DNA of 64,000 bases from Candidatus Saccharimonadota bacterium (GCA_017404335.1 JAFRCN010000001.1:44614-108613), one strand, 5' to 3'. Shown: positions 50,430-61,070, counted from the stretch's first letter. The notes: generated from the letters alone by a model not told the origin. Numbers and translations: made by a program.

Positions 50430-52268
50430 TTATTCAACCGTAACGGACTTAGCAAGATTCCTCGGTTGATCAACATTGAGCCCTTTCGCCGTCGTCATAT
50501 AATACGCAAACAGTTGCGACACCAGATTCATCAAAATCGGCGCAAAAATCTCGATATTCGTTGTAATTTTTACAACATTTTCTACATCTAAATCGAAACC
50601 TAAATTATTCGTCACGGCAACGATATGTCCGCCTCTCGCTAAGACTTCCTGGATATTCGAGACCACTTTATCATATAATTCCCCCTTCGGTACCAACGCT
50701 AATTCAAAGAACCTGTCGTCAACTAGCGCCAAAGGTCCATGTTTCAACTCCCCAAAAGCATACGCATTCGCATCGACATACGAAATCTCTTTTAACTTCA
50801 GCGCTCCCTCCATTGCCGTCGGATACGCCGTATCTCGCCCGAGATAAATCGCGTGTTCATATTTACAATATTTCGCCGCAATTTCCTTCACCGGCTCTTC
50901 CACTTCCTTTAAGGTAGCAGAAATCGCCTCCGGCAACTTCGCAATCTCGTTTACATACGGTCGGAGAATCGAACTTTTCACCCCCTTCGCCTGCGCAATC
51001 GTGAGTCCAAACATTACCATTGCAATTGCCTGCGATGTAAACGCCTTCGTCGATGCGACCGAGATTTCCGGCCCGACGTGGACATAAGTTCCGCCGTCCA
51101 CTTCGCGCGCAATTGTCGACCCAATCGCATTTACAATTCCAATCGTCCGAATTCCCTGCTTCTTAATCTCACGAAGACAAGCCAGCGTATCTGCCGTTTC
51201 GCCCGACTGCGAGACAATTAGCGCAACCGAATCTCGCGGAATATACGCCTGACGATAGCGATACTCGCTCGCAATTACCGTCTCAACCGTAATCTCCGGC
51301 GTAAACTGCTCGATATAATAACCCGCGAGAAGCCCCGCATGGTACGCCGTCCCACACCCAACGATTAATAGATGTCGGATATTCCGAAGCTCCGTCTCGG
51401 TCAATCCCGGACCGCCGAGCCGAACCGACCCTTCCGCGACATTGACCCTCCCACGTAAAGTCTCCGCCAGCGAATTCGGCTGTTCCATGATTTCCTTTAG
51501 CAAGAAATGCTCATACCCGCCCTTCTGAATCGCCGCAAGATTCGTCTCAATTTCCTCAACCTTAGCGCTAACCGGCTCCGCATTCAAAGTTTTAATCTCG
51601 ATACTATTTCTCGTTACCGTCGCAACTTCGCCGTCGTTTAAATAAATCGCCCGCTTCGTATGCCCAACCAAAGCCGACGCATCCGACGCGATCAAAGTCT
51701 CGTCATGCCCTACGCCGATAACCAAAGGCGACCCGCTCCTCGCTACGACAATTTCCGCCGGGTTTAAAACCGACACCGCAGCAATCCCGTAAGTCCCCTT
51801 CGCGAGCTTCAAAGCCTGCACCACCGCGTCGGTCAAAGAATACTTCCCGTCTTTATAGAACGAATTGATTAAGGCCGCAAGAACTTCCGAATCCGTCTCC
51901 GACTTAAACTCATGCTCGGTCAAATGCTCTTTTAATTCCTTATAATTCTCGATAATCCCGTTATGAACTAAATATATGTATCCAGCCTGATGCGGATGCG
52001 CATTTGTCTCCGAAGGCTCGCCATGCGTCGCCCAACGCGTATGCCCAATCCCGATTTTATCCTCGCGCTTATTTTTCGCAAGCTTCTCTTCAAGGTTAGA
52101 AATCTTCCCCTTTGCCCTAATTAAAGTCGCCTCGCCCTTTTCCCCTCCAGCGTCTTTAATTGTCACAATTCCCGCCGAATCATACCCCCGATATTCCAAT
52201 CTCTTTAATCCTGATATCAAGAAATCTTGCGCGTTCTTCTCTCCAACATATCCGACAATTCCACACAT
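50430..52268 (-). CDS. glmS: Glucosamine-fructose-6-phosphate aminotransferase
   Basis: 612 residues from MCGIVGYVG, which puts the catalytic Cys at position 2 as required after Met removal; the longer frame upstream is non-coding. The glutaminase domain (HTRWATHGEPSETNAHPH) is followed by two SIS domains (GCGTAYHAGL, VSQSGETADTLACL) and the C-terminal DQPRNLAKSVTVE. It makes glucosamine-6-P from fructose-6-P and glutamine, feeding GlmM. An AGGAG SD and a TATAAT about 25 nt upstream mark a short leader. No glmS ribozyme is visible upstream. Confidence 0.97.
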   Translation of the reverse strand: MCGIVGYVGEKNAQDFLISGLKRLEYRGYDSAGIVTIKDAGGEKGEATLIRAKGKISNLEEKLAKNKREDKIGIGHTRWATHGEPSETNAHPHQAGYIYLVHNGIIENYKELKEHLTEHEFKSETDSEVLAALINSFYKDGKYSLTDAVVQALKLAKGTYGIAAVSVLNPAEIVVARSGSPLVIGVGHDETLIASDASALVGHTKRAIYLNDGEVATVTRNSIEIKTLNAEPVSAKVEEIETNLAAIQKGGYEHFLLKEIMEQPNSLAETLRGRVNVAEGSVRLGGPGLTETELRNIRHLLIVGCGTAYHAGLLAGYYIEQFTPEITVETVIASEYRYRQAYIPRDSVALIVSQSGETADTLACLREIKKQGIRTIGIVNAIGSTIAREVDGGTYVHVGPEISVASTKAFTSQAIAMVMFGLTIAQAKGVKSSILRPYVNEIAKLPEAISATLKEVEEPVKEIAAKYCKYEHAIYLGRDTAYPTAMEGALKLKEISYVDANAYAFGELKHGPLALVDDRFFELALVPKGELYDKVVSNIQEVLARGGHIVAVTNNLGFDLDVENVVKITTNIEIFAPILMNLVSQLFAYYMTTAKGLNVDQPRNLAKSVTVE

Positions 52269-52374
52269 AGTTTTTCTCCTATTATTTCTCTCATTATACC
52301 ACCAAATATCTAAGCATACTATAAATATATCAGTCAACACCAAAATCGACTATTAAAATCCTATAAAACCAACG

Positions 52375-55053
52375 TTATCCCAATGTCACACGAGAACGTC
52401 GACGATTTATGGCATATAATCCAATCGAAGCTAAACCTGCAATCACAATAACGGCAATCTCGACATATGAATTAGCTTCCCCATTTGAAACATCCTTCGT
52501 AATCGAACCGGTTTCAGGAATAGATAATGGATCATCAATTTCAAAAGATTCATCCAGATCATCTATGTTCTTATTTTCAAGAATAACGTTGTTTTCAAAA
52601 TATAACTCAGTAAAGATTACTAACTTCGCTCCGTTCAACCCAGTAGTATTAAACTTGAATGACATCTCGAGCTCTCCACAATTTACTCCAGGAGTAAATG
52701 TAACCTCGCTTGTTACAGGAACGCCATCGATAACAACCTCGTCACCCGTCTCTTTATTCATTACAATACCCTTTATCGTATATTCCAAACCCGGCCTTAA
52801 GCAGTATTTGACGACATCCTTTACCTCAATATTAGAATCGGACGGAAAGACTTTTTCGCCATCTTCCATTGGCTTAACAAAAGTTTCAAAGTCAATAATA
52901 TCTACTGTCTGTTCTGGAGCATCAATATCCTCATGAGAAGCCTCAACGATATCCTTATAATAGAGTTTCTCAAAGGCTACAACGGATTTACCCACGAGCT
53001 CGGTAGTGTCAAATGGAAAAACCATCTCGATGACACCACAGTCCTCCTCGGGCGTAAAAGTTATTGATTTTTCTACTTTTTCACCATTTATTACTAAAGG
53101 TTCCCCAGTCTCCTTATCCATGATAGTCCCAACAATTGTAAATTCAACACCTTTTCTAGCGCAATAAGTAATTGTATCTTTTACCGCCGTTTCGTTACCT
53201 GGCCTAATAAATTTATCACCATCTAAGTAATCTGTTGCAACCGTATCAACGGAAAACTTTGTACAATCATTTCCCCATTCGCCCAAATCAATAACCTGAT
53301 TATGTTGATCAATAGTTATAGTTCGGTTTTGATTAATTAAGTTCAAACAAAACAAATTATAATCACATCTTAATTCATTTATTATATAGGTTCCATACGG
53401 CAACGCGCCAACACCATCGTTTACCTGAATCTGTTGATTATTAGCATTCTTACCAAACCAAACACCATACCCACTGAATTTAATTGTTTGAGTTATGTCA
53501 TCGTAAAGCGAGTCGTAACCGTTCATATTAAAGGAATGAAGTGCAAAACTAGAAGAAGTATCAACCTCACCATTCTGGTCAGTTACCACAATATGTGTTT
53601 CTTTAACCTGGTTATTTTTATTAAGTGCCGAAATCACAAAAGTCGCATTGCCCATCGGCCTAGCATTAGTTAAATCCTTTTTTATGAACTTCAAATCGCC
53701 CCGAATCGGCTGGTTAGCCATGGTAATACTAACGCCATAGGTACCACCACTCGGAATACTTACATCGTATGGAGTGCTGTCCAAAACATACCCAGTTGCT
53801 GCAACGGTTTCTTTAACTTGATATGTTCCATATGGCAGATTAGCAAAGCTAACACTGCAATCATTTGAAGAAAAGACCTTCGTATCCACCACTTGACCGC
53901 TTGCAATTAAATTTCCATTATAGACAACTCCACGAGCCGAGGTATTAATTACCTGAATAGTAGTGCCAGCAAAGTCTCTTTCGATAGAACTTTCACACGT
54001 TCCTGTTTCCTTATCTATTTTATTCACGGTTACACTGCCTCTTTTTACGTTATTGTTAAAAACAACAGTAACCTCTTTGCTAGCTCCATTCAATTGCACC
54101 GTTCGCGACGAATTACTATCCAAATTATAAGAGACATTAGAACCCACACCCTCAACTATGTTGTAAATTCTATCCAACTCTAAATCATCAAACACAATAG
54201 TCGTATTACCATTTTCAAGCACACCATAATCAACGAGGGCAGATTCATCATTATAAACAGAGAAAGTAATACCATTAAAATCCGCATTTCCCTGAGAAAC
54301 ACAAGTGCCCGTCAAATCAATATCACACTTCTGGACCGTAATCTGTCCAGTTTCTTCCACCAAGGGTTCATATGGCGCAATCCCTTCTGGCGGCTCAACC
54401 CAAACCACATCCTGGTATCCATCACTTCGTGGCTTAGCATAGAAGAGTGTAAAATTCATAGCAGCTTGCCAATCCGAATGATTCTCATTTATCGCTCCAG
54501 ACAACATCGCCACCGTTCCCTGAATTCGTTCCTTCGCAGTACTATTTAGCCCCTTATAGTCATTATCGTAAACAGCGCCAATTACCGCATGCGTATAAGC
54601 ATAAATTCGATTCGTTTGGTTTTTACCCCAATAAGACTTAACTTGTATCGGCCCATAAATCGCCGTTCGTAACTCATCAGTTGCGGAAGCATATTCACGT
54701 AAATAAATCAAAAGTTTTATTACATCATTTTTACCGCCAGAAATCGGATATGCCTTGTTATCCTTATCGACAGGATCATGATCACTCGGCTCCGCGCAGT
54801 AAGCATCGTAAGTTACTTTTGGCGTAGTATTGGGAGTCGCCCTATACCAGCTGGTATAATTGTCTTCCGCACCATAGCGGTAATAGTTATTATTTTTCTT
54901 CGAAATCGCTACAGCCGTACCCCCAGGAGTAATAGCGATACTCTTTTCTTGTTTATCTATGACGACATAAGCCGTCAACCCAAAAAACAATGCAACGAAC
55001 ACACTAAGAAAAGCCGTCCTTGCAAATGTTTTTCTACGTTGTATTTTTAACAT
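52375..55053 (-). CDS. Sortase-type surface protein with thioester and VaFE/SpaA-like domains
   Basis: 892 residues: signal/anchor helix (about 13-33), a thioester-domain candidate with Cys86 in YDAYCAEPS and a later Gln-containing helix, about three Cna-B/SpaA-type beta modules (about 235-560), two VaFE repeats (SVVAFEKLYY near 725 and VIFTELYF near 815), then the sortase-like IPETG (845-849), a membrane helix and a basic RRRSR tail. It is likely a covalently attached adhesin that can bond host surfaces through the thioester. The motif is IPETG and not the canonical LPxTG; no sortase gene is in the window. Confidence 0.87.
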   Translation of the reverse strand: MLKIQRRKTFARTAFLSVFVALFFGLTAYVVIDKQEKSIAITPGGTAVAISKKNNNYYRYGAEDNYTSWYRATPNTTPKVTYDAYCAEPSDHDPVDKDNKAYPISGGKNDVIKLLIYLREYASATDELRTAIYGPIQVKSYWGKNQTNRIYAYTHAVIGAVYDNDYKGLNSTAKERIQGTVAMLSGAINENHSDWQAAMNFTLFYAKPRSDGYQDVVWVEPPEGIAPYEPLVEETGQITVQKCDIDLTGTCVSQGNADFNGITFSVYNDESALVDYGVLENGNTTIVFDDLELDRIYNIVEGVGSNVSYNLDSNSSRTVQLNGASKEVTVVFNNNVKRGSVTVNKIDKETGTCESSIERDFAGTTIQVINTSARGVVYNGNLIASGQVVDTKVFSSNDCSVSFANLPYGTYQVKETVAATGYVLDSTPYDVSIPSGGTYGVSITMANQPIRGDLKFIKKDLTNARPMGNATFVISALNKNNQVKETHIVVTDQNGEVDTSSSFALHSFNMNGYDSLYDDITQTIKFSGYGVWFGKNANNQQIQVNDGVGALPYGTYIINELRCDYNLFCLNLINQNRTITIDQHNQVIDLGEWGNDCTKFSVDTVATDYLDGDKFIRPGNETAVKDTITYCARKGVEFTIVGTIMDKETGEPLVINGEKVEKSITFTPEEDCGVIEMVFPFDTTELVGKSVVAFEKLYYKDIVEASHEDIDAPEQTVDIIDFETFVKPMEDGEKVFPSDSNIEVKDVVKYCLRPGLEYTIKGIVMNKETGDEVVIDGVPVTSEVTFTPGVNCGELEMSFKFNTTGLNGAKLVIFTELYFENNVILENKNIDDLDESFEIDDPLSIPETGSITKDVSNGEANSYVEIAVIVIAGLASIGLYAINRRRSRVTLG

Positions 55054-55281
55054 TTTTAACCCTTTTTGTTTTTAATATGACCTATTATGACTCCCATAAT
55101 ACGCTTATTCTTTTTTAATGTCAACCCCCCATTTTTATTTTTTACCACTATCACACAATGACATTATCTACAAAATCCGATGTTCGATGTTTTTCTAAAA
55201 TGGTCCCATCTTCATTCTTGGATATCAACCCAAATTCTTAGCCCTTTACTTTTTCACAAAAATATGGTATAATGGCACAAG

Positions 55282-58200
55282 ATGAAAAAGGTCACGGATT
55301 TTATCGTTAATCACTGTTATTTTATTTTCTCCGTTTTTCTTGTAGTAACGGTTATTTGTGGTATTCTCTCGACCAAAGTTAAAATCAACAAAGATATTTA
55401 TTCCTATATGCCCGCCGATTCCGAAACCTCTCTTGGTCTCGAAATTATGAACGACGAATTCGACTACGACTCTACTAGTAGTTACGAAATGATGCTAACC
55501 GATGTCCCTGTCGAAGAAAAATTCGAAATCAAAAACTACATCGAATCACTCGAAGGTATTAAATCTGTTGATTACGACGACACAGACAATTATAATCGTG
55601 ACGCATACACCCGCTATAAAATTACCATCAATGCTCCTGCTGATTCCGAAATCACCGCCCACCTTTACGAAACCATCCATGAAAAATACTCCGAAAAATA
55701 CGAATTAACCGAAGCGGGTCAAGTCCACAACTATAACGGCAAAGTTATCGATATTACTACGATTTTATTTGCAATCGGTTGTGCCATGGTGATTTTAATC
55801 ATCATGAGTAAATCCTGGATCGAACCTTGGCTCTTCTTATTCGCAATTTTACTCGCCGTCGTTGTTAATAAAGGCACCAATATCATTTTTCCAAGCGTTT
55901 CCAGCATTACCGACTCCATCTCCGCCATTCTCCAAATGGCGCTCTCGATGGATTACGCCATCATGCTTTCGACCCGCTATCGCCAAGAAAAAGCTAAGCC
56001 CGACTGCCCCGACAAAATGACCGCCATGCGCCACGCCATGCGCTATTCCTTCGGCGCTATTTCCTCCAGCTCCGTTACCACCGTCGTCGGGCTCATCGTC
56101 TTAATTTTCATGAGCTTCACCATTGGACGCGATATGGGTCTCGTTCTTAGTAAAGGTGTTGTTCTCAGCCTGGTTTCCATTTTTACTTCCCTTCCGGCTC
56201 TTCTGCTACTTTTCGACAAGGCTATCGAAAAAACCAAAAAGAAAGCCCTTAGCCCCAAAATGGATTGGTTCGGCAAACAAAGCTTCAATCTCCGCCATAT
56301 CGCCTTCCCAGTTTTTCTCTTCATTTTTATCGGCAGTTTTCTCCTTAAAGGAAATACCGTTATTAATTACACATCTGACCAAAACAACAAAATCAAAGAT
56401 ATTTTCAAAGAAACCAACCAAATAGCTTTAGTCTACGATGCCAAACTCGACCAAGACGTGACCAATTTATGCCACGATTACGAAAACCGCAAAGACACTA
56501 CTCAAGTTCTCTGCTACGGCAACACTATCGGCGAACCCGAAAAGTATCAAGAGCTCATTCCTAAGATCAACGAACTCGGCGACGAGCCAGTCAAAACAGA
56601 AGATTATTTAGTTAAAGCCATTTATTACCACTACTACAAAGACGTTGATTCCCATACTATGTCTTTAAACGAGTTCGTCGAATTTCTCCAGAACGAAGTC
56701 TTCCCTAGCGACCGTTTCACTAGCGAAGTCACCAACGAAATTAAATCCAAAATCGGTCGTTTCTCGTATTTTGTCAATCAAACCAAAGTAAATCAACCTC
56801 GCACCAAAAATGAAATTGCAAACATTCTCGGCGTCGACGCTTCGAAGCTCGATGACGTTCTAGTTTTGTATCTCTCAAAACAAAACGTCCAAACCAATCT
56901 CACACTCAACGAATTCGCCAATTTTGTCTCAAACGAAATTCTTACTAATCCTAACTACTCGTCCATGGTTTCCGCTTCCCAACGTTCCGACCTTTCGAAA
57001 TTAAAAACCCTGAGCAATAGCAATATCACCAATACGCCAAAATCTTCTGCTGAGCTCGCCCAAATCTTCGACATCGACCAAAACTCTATCGAACAAATTC
57101 TCACCTATTACATTTTTACCAACATCAATAATCCCTCCGTATCCGCTTCCGCCGAAACTTTAATAAACTTCGCTTTGTCTAACCAAACTATTACCGACGA
57201 ACTCGGACTTTCCGATTCCGAAGTAACTGAAATCGAAACCAATCTCGCCAACCTCAAGGATTTAATCGAAGAAGTGAAATCCGAAATAACTCCTTTTCTC
57301 GAAGAACATAATATCAATCTCGAAAATATCACAAGCTTTCTCACAAAAGAATATTCCTTCGACGACATAAACTCCGTCGCCAACAATATTAAATCCATCT
57401 TAGATTATCTCAAAATCGAAGACGATTTTGGTCTCAACGACGCTCTCTCAAAACTTAAAGACATTTACAGACTTTACCAAGCCGAAACTACCGCAAGCTC
57501 TACAACAATCTCACCACGAGACTTCGTCGGTTTTCTCCTCAACCACTCCACCGACGATAAACTAAAAGACGCTCTTTCTCCCGAAACTCTCGCGAAACTT
57601 TCTCTCGCGAAAGACATCATGGATAGCCAATCGACAAAATATTCTGCCTCTGCCCTCTCAACTAAATTTAATCTCGACCGAACCAAAATCAATCTCGTCT
57701 ATACTTTGTATTATTATCGCCATATCGACAATAATCCTCTAATTTCCCTAAAAACCGTTATCAATTTTATCAATGACGAAATCCTCCCAAATCCGGAATA
57801 CGCCAACCGACTCGACGAAAACGAACAACTCCAGCTGAGGACTATCGCGGATCTCATGCATTCCGCTGAAGCCGGCGCACAATACAATTATGATTCTCTC
57901 TACCGTGCTGTTCTCCCACTCGCCGGAAATCTCGACAAAAATCAACTTTTCCTAGCTTATCTCTACCATGGCTCCCTCTACGACTACGACGAGACTTGGC
58001 GTCTCACCATCGAAAACTTTGTTGAATTCTTAACCGCAAAAGTCCTCCCTGACTCTCGTTTCGAAAAACGTCTCGATTCCGAAATGCGCGAAAAAATCCT
58101 CGATGGACAAAAAACCGTTAGCAACGCAAAAGAGCTCCTCGTCAGCACGAAGCATTACCGCGCCCTTATCGAATCCGACCTCCCCGCCGAAGGTGAAGCC

Positions 58201-58806
58201 ACTTTCGCCTTTATCAAAGAGCTTAAAGAACGTCTCGGACCAACCAACAAAACTGATTATTTCTTAATCGGCGATTCCGCCATGGCCTACGAAATGTCCG
58301 AAACCTTCAACGACGAAATGAATTTTATTACCATCCTTACGATGCTTTCGATTTTCGTAGTCGTCGTCTTTACTTTTAAATCGCTCTTTGTTTCTCTTCT
58401 CCTAGTTTTAGTAATCCAGTGCGCCGTCTACATCGTCATGGCCTATCTCTCGCTTACTGGCTCTAGTATTTACTTCATCGCTCTCATTATCGTCCAAGCA
58501 ATTCTAATGGGCGCTACCATTGATTACGCAATTCTCTTTACGTCGTATTATATCGAAAACCGTACCTACTTTAAGCTTGACGTCAAAAATGCCCTCATCG
58601 ATACCTATAATAAGTCCATCGGCGCCATCCTTACCTCCGCCTCGATCCTCATCATCGTCACCGCCATCGTCGGAAACTTCGCTTCGGCTATCGCCGCCAC
58701 CATCTGCTCCTCAATTTCCCTCGGCACGCTCTGCGCGACCATTATCATTCTCGTCCTCCTCCCCGCTCTCCTCGCCACACTCGACAAATTCATCATCAAA
58801 AAATAA
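55282..58806 (+). CDS. MMPL/RND family transporter
   Basis: 1174 residues with two RND halves: helix 1 at about 10-30, helices 2-6 at about 160-330 (including LQMALSMDYAIMLSTRYRQE), a long extracytoplasmic domain (about 355-1000) unusually rich in Asn, Leu and Ser repeats with acidic helices, then helices 7-12 (about 1010-1170, with LMGATIDYAILFTSYYIEN). The paired DYA motifs in helices 4 and 10 are the proton-relay hallmark of MMPL proteins. It may export lipids or peptides. TATAAT lies 8 nt upstream. The large domain is longer than in most MMPLs. Confidence 0.9.
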   Translation: MKKVTDFIVNHCYFIFSVFLVVTVICGILSTKVKINKDIYSYMPADSETSLGLEIMNDEFDYDSTSSYEMMLTDVPVEEKFEIKNYIESLEGIKSVDYDDTDNYNRDAYTRYKITINAPADSEITAHLYETIHEKYSEKYELTEAGQVHNYNGKVIDITTILFAIGCAMVILIIMSKSWIEPWLFLFAILLAVVVNKGTNIIFPSVSSITDSISAILQMALSMDYAIMLSTRYRQEKAKPDCPDKMTAMRHAMRYSFGAISSSSVTTVVGLIVLIFMSFTIGRDMGLVLSKGVVLSLVSIFTSLPALLLLFDKAIEKTKKKALSPKMDWFGKQSFNLRHIAFPVFLFIFIGSFLLKGNTVINYTSDQNNKIKDIFKETNQIALVYDAKLDQDVTNLCHDYENRKDTTQVLCYGNTIGEPEKYQELIPKINELGDEPVKTEDYLVKAIYYHYYKDVDSHTMSLNEFVEFLQNEVFPSDRFTSEVTNEIKSKIGRFSYFVNQTKVNQPRTKNEIANILGVDASKLDDVLVLYLSKQNVQTNLTLNEFANFVSNEILTNPNYSSMVSASQRSDLSKLKTLSNSNITNTPKSSAELAQIFDIDQNSIEQILTYYIFTNINNPSVSASAETLINFALSNQTITDELGLSDSEVTEIETNLANLKDLIEEVKSEITPFLEEHNINLENITSFLTKEYSFDDINSVANNIKSILDYLKIEDDFGLNDALSKLKDIYRLYQAETTASSTTISPRDFVGFLLNHSTDDKLKDALSPETLAKLSLAKDIMDSQSTKYSASALSTKFNLDRTKINLVYTLYYYRHIDNNPLISLKTVINFINDEILPNPEYANRLDENEQLQLRTIADLMHSAEAGAQYNYDSLYRAVLPLAGNLDKNQLFLAYLYHGSLYDYDETWRLTIENFVEFLTAKVLPDSRFEKRLDSEMREKILDGQKTVSNAKELLVSTKHYRALIESDLPAEGEATFAFIKELKERLGPTNKTDYFLIGDSAMAYEMSETFNDEMNFITILTMLSIFVVVVFTFKSLFVSLLLVLVIQCAVYIVMAYLSLTGSSIYFIALIIVQAILMGATIDYAILFTSYYIENRTYFKLDVKNALIDTYNKSIGAILTSASILIIVTAIVGNFASAIAATICSSISLGTLCATIIILVLLPALLATLDKFIIKK

Positions 58807-58880
58807 TTCAATAAGATTTGTTTAAGTTTCATTTGAGGTAAGAAGCGCATAATTATATTATAATTAAATAAGGAGAATCT

Positions 58881-59540
58881 ATGCGAATACTATACGTAGA
58901 AGACGCGACCTTCCTAGCCGAAGCTGTTAAACACAACCTTGAAAAACAAGGAATTTCAGTCGACCTCGTAAATAACGGAGAAGATGGCCTAGAAAACGCT
59001 ATGAGCAACATTTATGATTGCGTCGTTTTAGATATTATGTTACCAAAGCTATCCGGGACCGACATCTTAAAACGCATGCGTGAAAAGAACGTTCAGACGC
59101 CAGTAATCATGCTATCCGCGCTTTCAGAAGTTGAAACTAAAATTAGCCACTTAGACCATGGCGCAGACGATTATCTTGCCAAACCATTCAAGACCGCCGA
59201 ACTCGTAGCTAGAATTAAAGCCCTAGTTCGTCGCCCAAAAACTATTGATATCTCAGATATTACTTACGGCGATTTAGTGTTAGACAAGACAAACGCAACT
59301 TTAAACGGCGAGCAACTTACTACTAAAGAAATTGAGATTATTACTGAGTTAATTAATTCGCCAGAAATATTAATTAGTAAAGAACACTTGCTAGCAAAAA
59401 TTTGGGGAGAAGAAGGTCTTGGCGAAGACAATTACGTAGAATCCTACATGTCTAGAATTCGTAAGCTGCTAAAGAAAATTCATAGTAAGACCAAAATAAT
59501 CACCGTCCGCGGACTAGGCTATAAATTAACGAGCAAATAA
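58881..59540 (+). CDS. OmpR-family response regulator
   Basis: 219 residues. The receiver domain has phospho-acceptor Asp51 (CVVLDIMLPKLSG), the acidic pair after VED and KPF near 104. The C-terminal winged helix has the transactivation loop and WGEEGLGEDNYVESYMSRIRK. AAGGAG lies 6 nt before the ATG; a TATAAT sits further upstream. Codons are less biased than in the first half of the window. It ends 1 nt before the histidine kinase gene. Confidence 0.95.
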   Translation: MRILYVEDATFLAEAVKHNLEKQGISVDLVNNGEDGLENAMSNIYDCVVLDIMLPKLSGTDILKRMREKNVQTPVIMLSALSEVETKISHLDHGADDYLAKPFKTAELVARIKALVRRPKTIDISDITYGDLVLDKTNATLNGEQLTTKEIEIITELINSPEILISKEHLLAKIWGEEGLGEDNYVESYMSRIRKLLKKIHSKTKIITVRGLGYKLTSK

Positions 59541-59541
59541 C

Positions 59542-60504
59542 ATGTTCAAGAAACTGAGAAACCGAATTATCCTTATTACAATGGCTGCCACGACCACCGT
59601 CCTAGTTTTGTCTGGTGTGCTGATTATGGTTTTTTCATCAACTACGCGCCCAGAACCAAAGCCTCACCCTGAGCTAAATTACAATATGGCGACGCCAGTT
59701 TCTTATAACGATCAAGAATTAAAAGAATTCATCAAAAACGATCGTAAAGAAGGTAGCGAGCGTCTCCTTATTACTCTTTTATGCGTCGGAGCAATTATTG
59801 AAATTACTACTTTTCTAATTATCTTTTTCGCATCTTCTAAAATAGTTGAACCAGTGAAAGATTCCTATGATAAACAGAAGTTATTTATTGCTAATGCTTC
59901 TCACGAGCTAAAAACTCCGCTTGCAATTATTCAAGCCAACATGGAGGCCTTGGATGTTAACGAAGAAAGTGAGAAATGGAAGTCTAATATTGAAGATGAG
60001 ATAAATCATGCCAACAAACTAGTATTAGATTTATTACAACTCGCCAAAATGGATGCAGGTAATATAGAAAAGAGCACGATCGAAGATATTAATCTAAAGG
60101 CAGAAATAGAAAAACGCATAGAAATGTTTAAGCCAAAATTTACTGGAAATATCTCTTTAAAAGATTCGTCCGACCACAAGGCCACTGCTCTTCCAAAACA
60201 AGATTTTCTCCAAGTGTTAGATATTTTGTTAGACAACGCCACAAAATATGGCAACAAAAAAATAACCGTCATTTTAGATAAAAACAGTTTTGCAGTTACA
60301 AATGATGGCGCAACAATACCTAAAAAAGACCAAGAAAAGATCTTTGATCGTTTCTATCAAACTGACAAAACTAAAGATGGCTCCGGCCTCGGTCTTGCCA
60401 TCGCCAAGGCACTTTGCCAACAAAATAACTGGCAGATAACTTGCGAGAGCGACAATCATTTGACCAAATTCATCGTAACCTTTCCTAACCTTAAATTAAT
60501 ATAA
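59542..60504 (+). CDS. Sensor histidine kinase
   Basis: 320 residues. Two membrane helices (about 10-32 and 75-97) flank a short extracytoplasmic loop containing a Pro-rich PEPKPHPEL stretch. The DHp motif is FIANASHELKTPLAII with His121. The ATPase domain has the N-box LLDNATKYG, the G1 region and GSGLGLAIAKALCQQ. It pairs with the regulator one nt upstream. No HAMP domain is seen, so the linker to the DHp is short. Confidence 0.94.
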   Translation: MFKKLRNRIILITMAATTTVLVLSGVLIMVFSSTTRPEPKPHPELNYNMATPVSYNDQELKEFIKNDRKEGSERLLITLLCVGAIIEITTFLIIFFASSKIVEPVKDSYDKQKLFIANASHELKTPLAIIQANMEALDVNEESEKWKSNIEDEINHANKLVLDLLQLAKMDAGNIEKSTIEDINLKAEIEKRIEMFKPKFTGNISLKDSSDHKATALPKQDFLQVLDILLDNATKYGNKKITVILDKNSFAVTNDGATIPKKDQEKIFDRFYQTDKTKDGSGLGLAIAKALCQQNNWQITCESDNHLTKFIVTFPNLKLI

Positions 60505-60566
60505 TTTCATTTATATTTAAGCTTTGGTCGATAAAATAGTATCACAATAATAAAAGAAAGGATTAT

Positions 60567-61019
60567 ATGAAAGACAAGAATCGTAGAAAAAAAGTTGTTG
60601 CATCCGCGCTTATGATTGGCGCTATGGCGGGCGGAGCAGCAATAGCATCTGGTCAAATGGTTAGTGCTACTAGTGACAATAACGGACAATCCGAATCTAG
60701 CGAAACTCACAAGAAACCAGAACTAAGCGAAGAAAAGAAAGCCGAAATTAAAGCTAAGCTAGATGCAATGACTGAAGAAGAAAAACAAGAATGGCTAGAA
60801 AACCACAAGCCAAAGGATGGCGAACGGCCAGAGCGTGGCAAACATCGAGGAAAACCAGCCAATTTAACAGACGAAGAATGGGAACAGAAAAAGGCTGAAT
60901 TAAAGGAAAAACTTGACGCCATGACAGAAGAAGAAAGAAAAGAATGGCTAAAAAACCATCGGCATAAAAAAGATAGTCAAACGGAAGACTCGCCAACAAA
61001 CTCTTCAACAGACCAATAA
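60567..61019 (+). CDS. Small secreted charged protein with two related repeats
   Basis: 150 residues. The signal peptide (MKDKNRRKKVVASALMIGAM) is followed by a Ser/Glu-rich spacer and two copies of a helical repeat (AEIKAKLDAMTEEEKQEWLE and AELKEKLDAMTEEERKEWLK). This resembles Spy/CpxP-like helical envelope proteins in style, not by clear homology. An AAAGGA SD precedes the ATG. It is transcribed after the two-component system and ends at a strong terminator, so it may be a regulated output or a modulator of the kinase. Confidence 0.78.
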   Translation: MKDKNRRKKVVASALMIGAMAGGAAIASGQMVSATSDNNGQSESSETHKKPELSEEKKAEIKAKLDAMTEEEKQEWLENHKPKDGERPERGKHRGKPANLTDEEWEQKKAELKEKLDAMTEEERKEWLKNHRHKKDSQTEDSPTNSSTDQ

Positions 61020-61022
61020 CAC

Positions 61023-61055
61023 CTAAAATAACCGCATTTAAAGCGGTTATTTTAG
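61023..61055 (+). terminator. Terminator after the secreted repeat protein
   Basis: CTAAAATAACCGC / GCGGTTATTTTAG is a perfect 13-bp stem with a 7-nt loop, directly downstream of the stop codon. Confidence 0.85.
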
Positions 61056-61070
61056 TATGAACCATTTCAG

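Noticed and set aside
52060..52330. glmS ribozyme upstream of glmS
   Set aside because: The leader from the TATAAT to the ATG is only about 30 nt, too short for the ribozyme core.
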